Source: CAYVMN01 sp964452575 (GTDB lineage Bacteria; Desulfobacterota; DSM-4660; Desulfatiglandales; Desulfatiglandaceae). Taken from it: DNA of 5,027 bases. Made by a program: the position numbers and the translations under genes. The notes under the pieces were generated by a model that ran no database searches, was not told where the DNA came from, and was given only the letters and a program-made list of their open reading frames with translations. The stretch spans positions 1-5,027 of the forward strand of contig CAYVMN010000258.1 of the NCBI GenBank assembly GCA_964452575.1, read 5' to 3'. Positions within the stretch are counted from its first letter, which is position 1. Every line of letters begins with the position of its first letter. This document shows, one piece after another, positions 1-5,027 of this stretch.

Positions 1-89
1 CCTTCGCACCATACCGACCGAGTTTGATGGGAATTACGGCCAGTACGCTATTAGCGGGAACGAGTCAGGATGAGGTATTTGAGGGCTAA
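1..89 (+). other. Window edge: possible 3' end of a convergent gene
   Basis: The bases left of topA are too few to assign. Plus-strand frame 3 is open from base 3 to a TAA at 87-89 and ends in residues TSQDEVFEG. If real, this gene would run toward topA and overlap its stop codon by a few bases. Frame 2 on the same strand is also open, up to a TGA at 71-73, ending YAISGNESG. On the minus strand, a frame open from 64 to 2 reads VLAVIPIKLGRYGAK, which faintly recalls the start of nucleotidyltransferases, but it has no ATG, GTG or TTG start and no ribosome-binding site. A stretch this short stays open by chance fairly often. The one supporting fact for the plus-strand reading is the terminator-like hairpin that begins 15 bases after the frame 3 stop. 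Confidence 0.25.
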
Positions 90-2353
90 GGGGCTGACCC
101 TGAAGAAAGGGGTTTATGAAAGCCGCACCCCTTTTTCCTGCATGCCAGGACCGGCTCCGACCCTTTCGGCCGTTTGACACTCAGAACCGGCGTACCGCAT
201 TCGGGACAGGCCCCGTCAGAGGGTTCATCCCAGGTGGCAAAGCGGCATTTAGGGTACTGGTCGCACCCATAAAATCTCTTCCCTTTCTTGGATCTCCTCT
301 CTATCAACATACCCTGGCAATCCTCTTCAGGACATGGCACCCCAGTTCTCGTTGGGGCTGCCGTCCTGATGTTCTTGCATTCAGGATAGCCGGTACAGGC
401 GACAAAAGACCCGAACTTCCCATTCTTAACCGCCATCGGCCTGCCGCACTTCTCACATGTGCCCTGCCCTTTCCCAGGCTCAATCGGGGCTTCAACGGCA
501 ATCCTTCCCTTGTCGTCTCGGACATAATTGAAGGTATTCTTGCACTCGGGAAAGCCCGTACAGCCCAGGAAAAGCCCGTTCTTGCCTGACCTGATGGCCA
601 TTGGGCGACGGCAGCGGGTGCAGGGGATATCGGTCAGGACTTCTCCTTTCATCTCCTTCTGTGCCCTATCCAGTTCCTTCTTGAAAGGGTCATAAAACTC
701 CCTCAGGACATTGACCCATTGGGCCTCACCCTGCTCGATCTTATCAAGGTTATCCTCCATATGTGCAGTGAATGCGGTACTGAGGATCCCTGGAAAACCC
801 TGGACAAGGAGATCAGTAACCAGAAAACCCAGTTCAGTTGGGCTGAAGCGTTTCTTTTGGAGGGTCACATATTCCTTGTCACTGATATTGGCCAGTATTG
901 AGGCATAGGTCGAGGGTCGGCCGATACCATTTTCTTCAAGTGCCTTGATCAGGGTTGCCTCTGTGAACCTTGGCGGAGGCTGGGTGAAATGTTGTGCCGG
1001 CTCAAGTCTAATCAGGCTCAGTTCTTGACCTTCTGTTAGCGGAGGAAGTCGTTCTTCCCTATCCTCCTCTGACCCGTTTTCCTTACGGTCATCACCGTAG
1101 AGGGCGGTAAAACCCTTGAATACGACAACAGACCCCGACGCCCTGAAAAGGGACTTGCCTGCCCCAATCTCCGCCTGGGTCTGATCCACGATGGCCGGGC
1201 TCATCTGGCAGGCCACGAACCTCCTCCAGATGAGTGTATAGAGGGCCAACTGGTCTTTGCTCAAATAGGGTGAGACAACGCCAGGCTCAAGCCCAACAGA
1301 GGTAGGCCGAATGGCCTCATGGGCCTCTTGGGCACCCTTGCGACTCTTAAATATATGGGGCCTGGGAGGCAGGTATCCCTCACCAAAGGCCTTTTGGATA
1401 TGATCCCTTACCTCAGAAAGGGCACCATCCGATATGCGAAAGGAGTCTGTCCTCATATAGGTGATGAGCCCTATCCGGCCCCTGCTGCCCAATTCTATGC
1501 CCTCGTAAAGGTTTTGGGCGATGGACATGGTCTTTTTTGCCGGAAATCCCAGCAACTTGTTGGCCTCCTGTTGCAAAAGGCTGGTGATATAGGGAGGCGG
1601 CGGATTCCTTTTTTTCCTTTTTTCAGAGACCTTTGTGACCCTGAACTGCTCACCTCCTATCTCCGACACAAGGTCTTGGACCTGGGTCTCATTCTTGAGG
1701 TCAACCTTTCTGCCTTCATATTTCCAGAACCTGGCCTGAAAGGGGGGAGGCTCCTGTGCCTCAAGATGGGCCGTCAAAGACCAGTACTCCTCAGACTCAA
1801 AGGCCTGGATTTCCCGTTCTCGGTCACAGATCATCTTGACCGCCACTGACTGAACCCTGCCGGCGCTTAGCCCTGATCTTACCTTTGACCATAGTAACGG
1901 TGAAAGCTCGTATCCAACAAGGCGATCCAGAATTCTCCTCGCCTGCTGGGACTCGAATTTGTCTCTATTAAGGGCCTGCGGGGAGCCCACTGCCTCCCGG
2001 ATGGCCTTTTCGGTAAGTTCGTTGAAGAGGACCCGAAAAATCCTTGGATTTCCCTTCCTCAATTCCTGTGCAATATGCCAGGCGATTGCCTCCCCTTCCC
2101 TGTCGGGATCAGGGGCCAAGTAGACGGCCTCGGCCTTTTCGCCGGCGGCCTTAAGTTCCTTCAGGATCTTGCCCTTGCCTTTGATTGTTATATACTCCGG
2201 CCTGAAGTCATGTCCCACATCCACCCCCAGCCTGCTCGGAGGAAGGTCCTTCAAATGGCCCACCGAGGCCATAATGCCAAAGTCAGGACCCAGGTATTTT
2301 CTTATGGTCCTGGCCTTGGCCGGTGATTCAACGATCAACAGATTCTTTGGCAT
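86..2353 (-). CDS. topA: DNA topoisomerase I (type IA), with four Cys4 zinc ribbons
   Basis: This cytoplasmic enzyme cuts one DNA strand through a 5'-phosphotyrosine and relaxes negative supercoils. The protein is 755 residues. The N-terminal Toprim domain (about 1-130) has the catalytic Glu in LIVESPAKA (E9) and the metal-binding DPDRE motif (D82, D84, E86). The type IA core follows, with SAGRVQSVA (163-171) and the active site GLITYMRTDS, so Y299 is the nucleophile and R301 the conserved Arg. The C-terminus has four complete Cys4 zinc ribbons: C578/581/598/604, C633/636/653/659, C674/679/697/703 and C716/719/738/743. An in-frame TTG lies four codons upstream (2363-2365). The ATG at 2351-2353 is preferred because the family starts close to the VESPAKA motif, although neither has a strong Shine-Dalgarno. 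It lies 65 bases after dprA and is probably cotranscribed. Length and motifs are normal, and identity is near certain. Confidence 0.98.
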   Translation of the reverse strand: MPKNLLIVESPAKARTIRKYLGPDFGIMASVGHLKDLPPSRLGVDVGHDFRPEYITIKGKGKILKELKAAGEKAEAVYLAPDPDREGEAIAWHIAQELRKGNPRIFRVLFNELTEKAIREAVGSPQALNRDKFESQQARRILDRLVGYELSPLLWSKVRSGLSAGRVQSVAVKMICDREREIQAFESEEYWSLTAHLEAQEPPPFQARFWKYEGRKVDLKNETQVQDLVSEIGGEQFRVTKVSEKRKKRNPPPPYITSLLQQEANKLLGFPAKKTMSIAQNLYEGIELGSRGRIGLITYMRTDSFRISDGALSEVRDHIQKAFGEGYLPPRPHIFKSRKGAQEAHEAIRPTSVGLEPGVVSPYLSKDQLALYTLIWRRFVACQMSPAIVDQTQAEIGAGKSLFRASGSVVVFKGFTALYGDDRKENGSEEDREERLPPLTEGQELSLIRLEPAQHFTQPPPRFTEATLIKALEENGIGRPSTYASILANISDKEYVTLQKKRFSPTELGFLVTDLLVQGFPGILSTAFTAHMEDNLDKIEQGEAQWVNVLREFYDPFKKELDRAQKEMKGEVLTDIPCTRCRRPMAIRSGKNGLFLGCTGFPECKNTFNYVRDDKGRIAVEAPIEPGKGQGTCEKCGRPMAVKNGKFGSFVACTGYPECKNIRTAAPTRTGVPCPEEDCQGMLIERRSKKGKRFYGCDQYPKCRFATWDEPSDGACPECGTPVLSVKRPKGSEPVLACRKKGCGFHKPLSSGSAP
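105..136 (+). terminator. Candidate rho-independent terminator inside the 3' end of topA
   Basis: A perfect 8-bp stem is formed by AAAGGGGT (106-113) and ACCCCTTT (127-134). It has a 13-base loop and is followed by further T residues, giving five T in a row at 132-136. The stem-then-T order reads as a terminator on the plus strand. On the minus strand the same bases encode the last Cys of the fourth TopA zinc ribbon and nearby residues, so the coding constraint could also explain the composition. It would fit a convergent gene ending near base 89. Confidence 0.42.
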
Positions 2354-2418
2354 TAACGCACCCAAAACAGCAATCTTTTCCGAATTTTAAGCACTTTAAG
2401 TTCACCTTGGTTACTTGA
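2354..2418 (-). other. dprA-topA intergenic gap
   Basis: These 65 bases separate the dprA stop from the topA start. There is no T-run hairpin, so nothing visible stops transcription from dprA. The gap is A/T-rich and contains a 6-base direct repeat, TTTAAG at 2386-2391 and 2395-2400 on the plus strand, with a period of 9. I see no convincing promoter and only a weak G-rich stretch (TTGGGT) before the topA ATG, so topA translation may start inefficiently or depend on its coupling to dprA. Confidence 0.4.
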
Positions 2419-3522
2419 TTACCGGACAAACATCTTCCCAGGAAGCTGTTGCACCATCCCCATCAATTCCATCCTCATCAGGATACTCGAGACCCGGCCT
2501 GCATCCATCTCTCCCATCCTGACGATCTGGTCGATATGTATGGGGTAATCCCCTATGATTTCGTAGATCCTCGTCTCTGATTCGTCCATGTCCATAGGCC
2601 CTGGAGGGGGGACACTCAATCCCTCACCCCCGTATGAGGCCTTACCCGTATATCCAAATTCTTCCAGGATGTCATCTGCATTCTCGACCAGTTTGGCCCC
2701 CTGTTTGATCAAGAAATGTGTTCCAGTGCTCTTGAAGGAGTCGATACTCCCGGGAACGGCAAATACCTCACGGCCCTGGTCCAATGCGCAGGAGGCTGTA
2801 ATCAGAGATCCGCTCTTCTTGGTTGCCTCCACAACGACCACCCCCCTGCTGAGCCCGCTGATGATCCGATTCCGTATGGGGAAATTCCTGGGTTCAGGAG
2901 GGGTCCCCATGGGAAACTCGGAGATGACGGCCCCGGTTTCTGCAATCTCTTCTGAAAGGCTCTTGTTTATAGATGGATAGATTCGGTCGATGCCAGTCCC
3001 CAACACGGCTATGGTGAATCCTCCTCCCCTCAGGCAGCCTATATGGGAGGCCGCATCGATCCCCCTTGCAAGGCCGCTGACCACACCTGCCCCACGCCTT
3101 GAAAGACCAATCCCGATCTTCTGTGCGGCCTTAATTCCATAGTGTGTGGGGTTTCTGGATCCTACCATGGCAACGAAGGTCTTGTCCGAGGGAATGTCTT
3201 TCCCCTTTATGTAGATAACCATGGGAGGAGAATCAATTTCCCGTAGGAGCCCAGGGTAAGATGGGTCTGTATAGGCCACGACCCGGGCATCGAGCCTCTC
3301 TGCCTTCCTGAGTTCCTTCTCGGCCTCCGGGACAAATCTCCTCTTCAGGATCTCCTCTGCCACATCCCTTCGCACACCCTCGATTGACTGCAATTCTGAA
3401 AGGCCTGCCCTAAATATATCCTCGGGTTGCCCAAATACCCCCAACAGCCTTTTGAGTACGGTATTGCCAAGGCCTGGTATCAAATAGAGGGCCAACCAGG
3501 CACATATTTCATCTGATGACAT
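2419..3522 (-). CDS. dprA: DNA-processing protein DprA/Smf
   Basis: DprA binds incoming single-stranded DNA in the cytoplasm during natural transformation and loads RecA onto it; many non-competent bacteria also keep it. The 367-residue length is normal. Residues 11-60 form the helix-hairpin-helix-like N-terminal region (YLIPGLGNTVLKRLL, then IEGV). Residues about 80-288 form the Rossmann-like DprA core, with VGSRNPTHYG (120-129), SGLARGID (149-156), VLGTGIDRIYP (173-183), FPIRNRIISGLS (214-225) and GSLITASCALDQGREVFAVP (238-257). After a Gly/Pro-rich linker (about 293-312), residues 313-367 form the C-terminal winged-helix domain, ending LPGKMFVR. The ATG at 3520-3522 has AAGG at 3528-3531 upstream, 5 bases away. 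It sits 48 bases after the LysM gene and 65 before topA. Identity is near certain; whether the host is transformable cannot be told from this window. Confidence 0.98.
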   Translation of the reverse strand: MSSDEICAWLALYLIPGLGNTVLKRLLGVFGQPEDIFRAGLSELQSIEGVRRDVAEEILKRRFVPEAEKELRKAERLDARVVAYTDPSYPGLLREIDSPPMVIYIKGKDIPSDKTFVAMVGSRNPTHYGIKAAQKIGIGLSRRGAGVVSGLARGIDAASHIGCLRGGGFTIAVLGTGIDRIYPSINKSLSEEIAETGAVISEFPMGTPPEPRNFPIRNRIISGLSRGVVVVEATKKSGSLITASCALDQGREVFAVPGSIDSFKSTGTHFLIKQGAKLVENADDILEEFGYTGKASYGGEGLSVPPPGPMDMDESETRIYEIIGDYPIHIDQIVRMGEMDAGRVSSILMRMELMGMVQQLPGKMFVR

Positions 3523-3527
3523 TTTTA

Positions 3528-3531
3528 CCTT
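3528..3531 (-). promoter_or_regulatory. dprA ribosome-binding site
   Basis: AAGG lies 5 bases before the dprA ATG, followed by an A-rich spacer. It supports the chosen start. No earlier in-frame start with a better site is visible in the 48-base gap. Confidence 0.5.
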
Positions 3532-3570
3532 GCCGGTTCATAACCTTTCTTGCATCACCCTTGTCCAGAA

Positions 3571-4698
3571 TCACCTGGAACCGCATTCAGGTAATAGCCC
3601 GAGGACTTCCTCGACTTCCGACCGGGAAATGCATTTGACGAATACCCCTTTGGAGAACTCCGACGTGGCCGAGATCACCAGGGCGGTCGCCGTATCGGGT
3701 CTGGCTTCAAGAACGAGTATATGGCCCAATGTCACATCAGGAAGCGCTGGCTCCTTTGCGGTATCAGGCGATAATGGCCTTACAATCTTAAAGATATTTC
3801 CCCTTCGGATGCCTTGGCTAAAACCACTAGCCAGATAGACCACTGAAAAGCGACCAATAATCTCCCGACCCCCCTTTGCACACACGATTGGGATCTTACA
3901 TTCCCTCAAATCCCAACATCCCTTGGCCTTTTTCAACTTCTTCCAGTCCGGCTGCGTGGGCCAGAGGCAGGCTGAAAGGGGATAAACGGGAAAGATAGGA
4001 TCCCCCACCCGCATCTCTTCGTAATTCTGAACAATCTCTGCCTTATACAGATATTCTTCAATCCGCTTCCTGCCACGGTCTTCCACTTCCTCAATCAGGA
4101 CGATTCTTCCGAGAAAGGTGATCAGATATTTCACCTTATCCGAGTAATTCCGGGGGCCAGGCAAAGGGGTCTGGCGGTAGACGTAAAAGAGATCACCTGG
4201 TTTGACATCAGCCTCCCTTTTTATGGCCACGTACACTATATCGCCGTTGGTCAGGAGGACCCTTTCCGTCTCATCCGCAAAGATTCGTCCCGAAGCTTCT
4301 ACCTGGCCCGGAGACAGAAACCCAATTGACTCAATATTGATCATCCTGGAGACGTCAATCCCTGCTGCCTGCCACTTAGGAGCAGCCTCTTCGGTCTTTG
4401 CTGGCGGACCTGGCTTCTCCTCCGCCGGGGATAGCCCCTTGACAGGGACGTACTCCAGCAGGGTAATCACATCTCCGGGTTTGATGAGATGTGGATTAGT
4501 AATGAAGGGGTTCATCTCCCAGAGTCTTGGCCACAGATCAGGGTCTCCATAGTATTTTTCACAGATATCCCAGAGGGTATCTCCCTTTACTACTGTGTGC
4601 CTGGGTGGCTGGGCCTTGGCCGGCAAGGAAACCGACAGGCCCATGAGGAAGAGACCCACCGTCACAAAAGGGATCGCTAGACACCTACTTCTTTTCAC
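3571..4698 (-). CDS. Secreted LysM-domain protein of unknown role
   Basis: The protein is 375 residues. Residues 1-29 are a Sec signal peptide: a basic start (MKRSR), a hydrophobic core (about 8-24) and an AKA cleavage site before Q30. No lipobox is seen, so a soluble periplasmic protein is likely. Residues 33-80 are one LysM domain (HTVVKGDTLWDICEKYYGD through HLIKPGDVITL), which in this family binds the glycan of peptidoglycan. A Pro/Glu/Ala-rich linker (about 88-110) follows. Residues 115-375 match nothing I can name; they are beta-rich and contain repeated G-D/N-x-F/V-x-V patterns (GDIVYVA 152, GDLFYVYR 168, GDPIFPVYP 232, GNIFKIVRP 300), each followed by a segment like GRIVLIEE or GHILVLEA. 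Five Cys in 244-356 could form disulfides. GTG is the only usable start after an in-frame TAG at 4720-4722, and it has a good ribosome-binding site. It is first in the probable operon. The LysM call is firm; the function is unknown. Confidence 0.93.
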   Translation of the reverse strand: MKRSRCLAIPFVTVGLFLMGLSVSLPAKAQPPRHTVVKGDTLWDICEKYYGDPDLWPRLWEMNPFITNPHLIKPGDVITLLEYVPVKGLSPAEEKPGPPAKTEEAAPKWQAAGIDVSRMINIESIGFLSPGQVEASGRIFADETERVLLTNGDIVYVAIKREADVKPGDLFYVYRQTPLPGPRNYSDKVKYLITFLGRIVLIEEVEDRGRKRIEEYLYKAEIVQNYEEMRVGDPIFPVYPLSACLWPTQPDWKKLKKAKGCWDLRECKIPIVCAKGGREIIGRFSVVYLASGFSQGIRRGNIFKIVRPLSPDTAKEPALPDVTLGHILVLEARPDTATALVISATSEFSKGVFVKCISRSEVEEVLGLLPECGSR

Positions 4699-4705
4699 TG
4701 ACCAA

Positions 4706-4710
4706 CCTCT
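4706..4710 (-). promoter_or_regulatory. Ribosome-binding site that fixes the GTG start
   Basis: AGAGG on the minus strand lies 7 bases before the GTG at 4696-4698. This supports the GTG as the start of the LysM gene. Starting later, at M19, would delete most of the signal peptide. Confidence 0.6.
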
Positions 4711-4768
4711 AGGAAGGACCTACTGTCTCCATCCCTCTAATCCCCTGAAGCTGACCGGAGGGACCAAA

Positions 4769-4788
4769 CGGCTTCATGGGAAAAGCCG
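4769..4788 (-). other. Small hairpin in the LysM leader
   Basis: CGGCTT (4769-4774) and AAGCCG (4783-4788) form a perfect 6-bp stem around an 8-base loop. In the predicted minus-strand leader it is followed by only three T residues, so it is too weak to call a terminator or attenuator. No known riboswitch was recognised. Confidence 0.3.
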
Positions 4789-4816
4789 GGGTCTCGAAAC
4801 CACTGCCTGATTAATT

Positions 4817-4846
4817 AGGTTATTTCGCACAAGTCCTTAATGTCAA
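4817..4846 (-). promoter_or_regulatory. Candidate sigma70 promoter for LysM-dprA-topA
   Basis: On the minus strand a perfect -35 box TTGACA (4841-4846) is followed after 18 bases by TAACCT (4817-4822), which is only a fair -10 box with T, A and T at the key positions. Other registers (ATAACC at 17 bases, AATAAC at 16) are no better. Transcription would begin near 4810 and give a leader of about 110 bases before the LysM start codon. It is the best minus-strand candidate in the region. Confidence 0.45.
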
Positions 4847-4863
4847 GCGAGTTCTGGGCCTCT

Positions 4864-4920
4864 CATCAGGAATCTCATGGAAGAACAAGAGACCCCATCA
4901 AGAAACGGGGGAGATTGATG
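4864..4920. repeat. Imperfect bulged inverted repeat
   Basis: CATCA (4864-4868) and ATCTC (4872-4876), separated by a 3-base bulge, are complementary to the contiguous GAGATTGATG (4911-4920). Inside lies a second short pair, CCCC (4893-4896) with GGGG (4907-4910), which abuts the outer right arm. It is located between the two divergent promoter candidates, outside both predicted transcripts. That would fit a protein-binding site better than an RNA structure, but the match may be chance. Confidence 0.3.
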
Positions 4921-4925
4921 ACGTC

Positions 4926-4951
4926 AAAACCCTTTACAAAAACCCTTTACA
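4926..4951. repeat. Two tandem copies of a 13-mer
   Basis: AAAACCCTTTACA occurs twice head to tail (4926-4938 and 4939-4951) without mismatch. Each copy contains a TTTACA that resembles a -35 box; only the first copy is at the right distance from the -10 box at 4956. A regulator site or a recent slippage duplication are both possible. Confidence 0.75.
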
Positions 4952-4961
4952 AACTTATATT
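4933..4961 (+). promoter_or_regulatory. Candidate sigma70 promoter pointing right
   Basis: TTTACA (4933-4938, 5 of 6 to consensus) and TATATT (4956-4961, 5 of 6) are separated by exactly 17 bases. Transcription would start near 4968 and run through the heptamer repeats and out of the window, so it would serve a plus-strand gene that is not visible. This is the strongest promoter match in the window. Confidence 0.5.
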
Positions 4962-4976
4962 CTTCCTAAACTGATC

Positions 4977-5004
4977 GGTTCTAGGTTGAGGGTTCTAGGT
5001 TCAA
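4977..5004. repeat. Four tandem GGTTNNN heptamers
   Basis: The tract reads GGTTCTA, GGTTGAG, GGTTCTA, GGTTCAA, four 7-base units in exact register; it can also be read as a 14-mer with two differences between its copies. Heptamers of this GGTTCWA style occur, from memory, between genes of some delta-proteobacteria. It is not a CRISPR: there are no spacers. Confidence 0.75.
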
Positions 5005-5014
5005 GGGTTATAAC
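4986..5014 (+). promoter_or_regulatory. Second, weaker plus-strand promoter candidate
   Basis: TTGAGG (4986-4991, 4 of 6) and TATAAC (5009-5014, 5 of 6) are 17 bases apart. The -35 box and most of the spacer are made of the GGTT heptamers. The -10 box overlaps a GTTATAAC palindrome (5007-5014). A perfect TTGACA follows at 5018-5023, but the window ends before any -10 box could be seen. Confidence 0.3.
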
Positions 5015-5027
5015 ATATTGACATTAC

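Larger units (their letters stand above)
4699..5027. other. 329-base intergenic region, probably divergent promoters
   Basis: I find no gene here. The open frames in this stretch are short and lack family motifs or ribosome-binding sites. From left to right it holds the leader and ribosome-binding site of the LysM gene, a small hairpin (4769-4788), a minus-strand promoter candidate (4817-4846), an imperfect inverted repeat (4864-4920), a TGACGTCA palindrome (4919-4926), a doubled 13-mer, plus-strand promoter candidates and a GGTT heptamer tract. The right end probably precedes a plus-strand gene outside the window. Confidence 0.6.

Noticed and set aside
116..589. 157-residue plus-strand open frame opposite the TopA zinc ribbons
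   Set aside because: Its repeated PxxxFP-like segments mirror the repeated zinc-ribbon codons of topA; it is a shadow frame.
1319..1849. 176-residue plus-strand open frame inside topA
   Set aside because: It is antisense to the conserved topoisomerase core, has no family motif and no ribosome-binding site, and is explained by the codon use of topA.
2363..2365. TTG as the topA start, adding four residues (MGAL)
   Set aside because: The ATG at 2351-2353 gives the usual N-terminus close to VESPAKA, and the TTG has no better ribosome-binding site.
4709..4777. 22-codon minus-strand upstream open frame in the LysM leader (starts MKPFGPSG)
   Set aside because: It has no Shine-Dalgarno, no run of regulatory codons, and nothing that couples it convincingly to the LysM start beyond being nearby.
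4595..4810. 71-residue plus-strand open frame across the LysM start
   Set aside because: It is mostly antisense to the signal-peptide and LysM codons, and it has no recognisable product.
4893..4910. CCCC...GGGG hairpin as a terminator
   Set aside because: The stem is only 4 bp and no T run follows on either strand.
4926..5004. CRISPR array
   Set aside because: The repeats are 7 and 13 bases, directly tandem, with no spacers and no cas genes.

Overview
The window holds three complete genes, all on the minus strand and transcribed right to left. In order they are a secreted LysM-domain protein (3571-4698), dprA/smf (2419-3522) and topA, DNA topoisomerase I (86-2353). Gaps of 48 and 65 bases, with no terminator visible in either, suggest one transcript. 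All three reading frames are intact, with no frameshift and no insertion element. The base composition is moderate.

Likely organism: a Gram-negative, probably delta-proteobacterial (Desulfobacterota-type) bacterium. This is inferred from three things: the LysM - dprA - topA gene order, which I recall from that group; the Sec-exported LysM protein; and a short GGTT-based heptamer repeat in the intergenic DNA. No database search was possible, so the placement is tentative.

Layout: bases 1-85 lie beyond the end of topA and are too short to assign. They are open in one plus-strand frame up to a stop at 87-89. A terminator-like hairpin with a T run on the plus strand (105-136) follows that stop, so a convergent gene may enter from the left and terminate inside the topA coding sequence. 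Bases 4699-5027 (329 bases) contain no gene I can support and look like a divergent regulatory region. The minus side carries a probable promoter for the LysM-dprA-topA unit, a leader of about 110 bases and a ribosome-binding site. The plus side carries one good sigma70-type promoter, and possibly a second, pointing out of the window. Short repeats are embedded there: a doubled 13-mer, four GGTTNNN heptamers, an imperfect inverted repeat and an 8-bp palindrome.

How the genes fit together: TopA relaxes negative supercoils, and DprA handles incoming single-stranded DNA and loads RecA during transformation, so both are DNA-maintenance proteins. The LysM protein probably sits in the periplasm bound to peptidoglycan, and its role with the other two is unknown. 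I found no clear sign of a new defence, mobile or enzymatic system. The least explained items are the repeat-laden divergent promoter region and the long uncharacterised part of the LysM protein.
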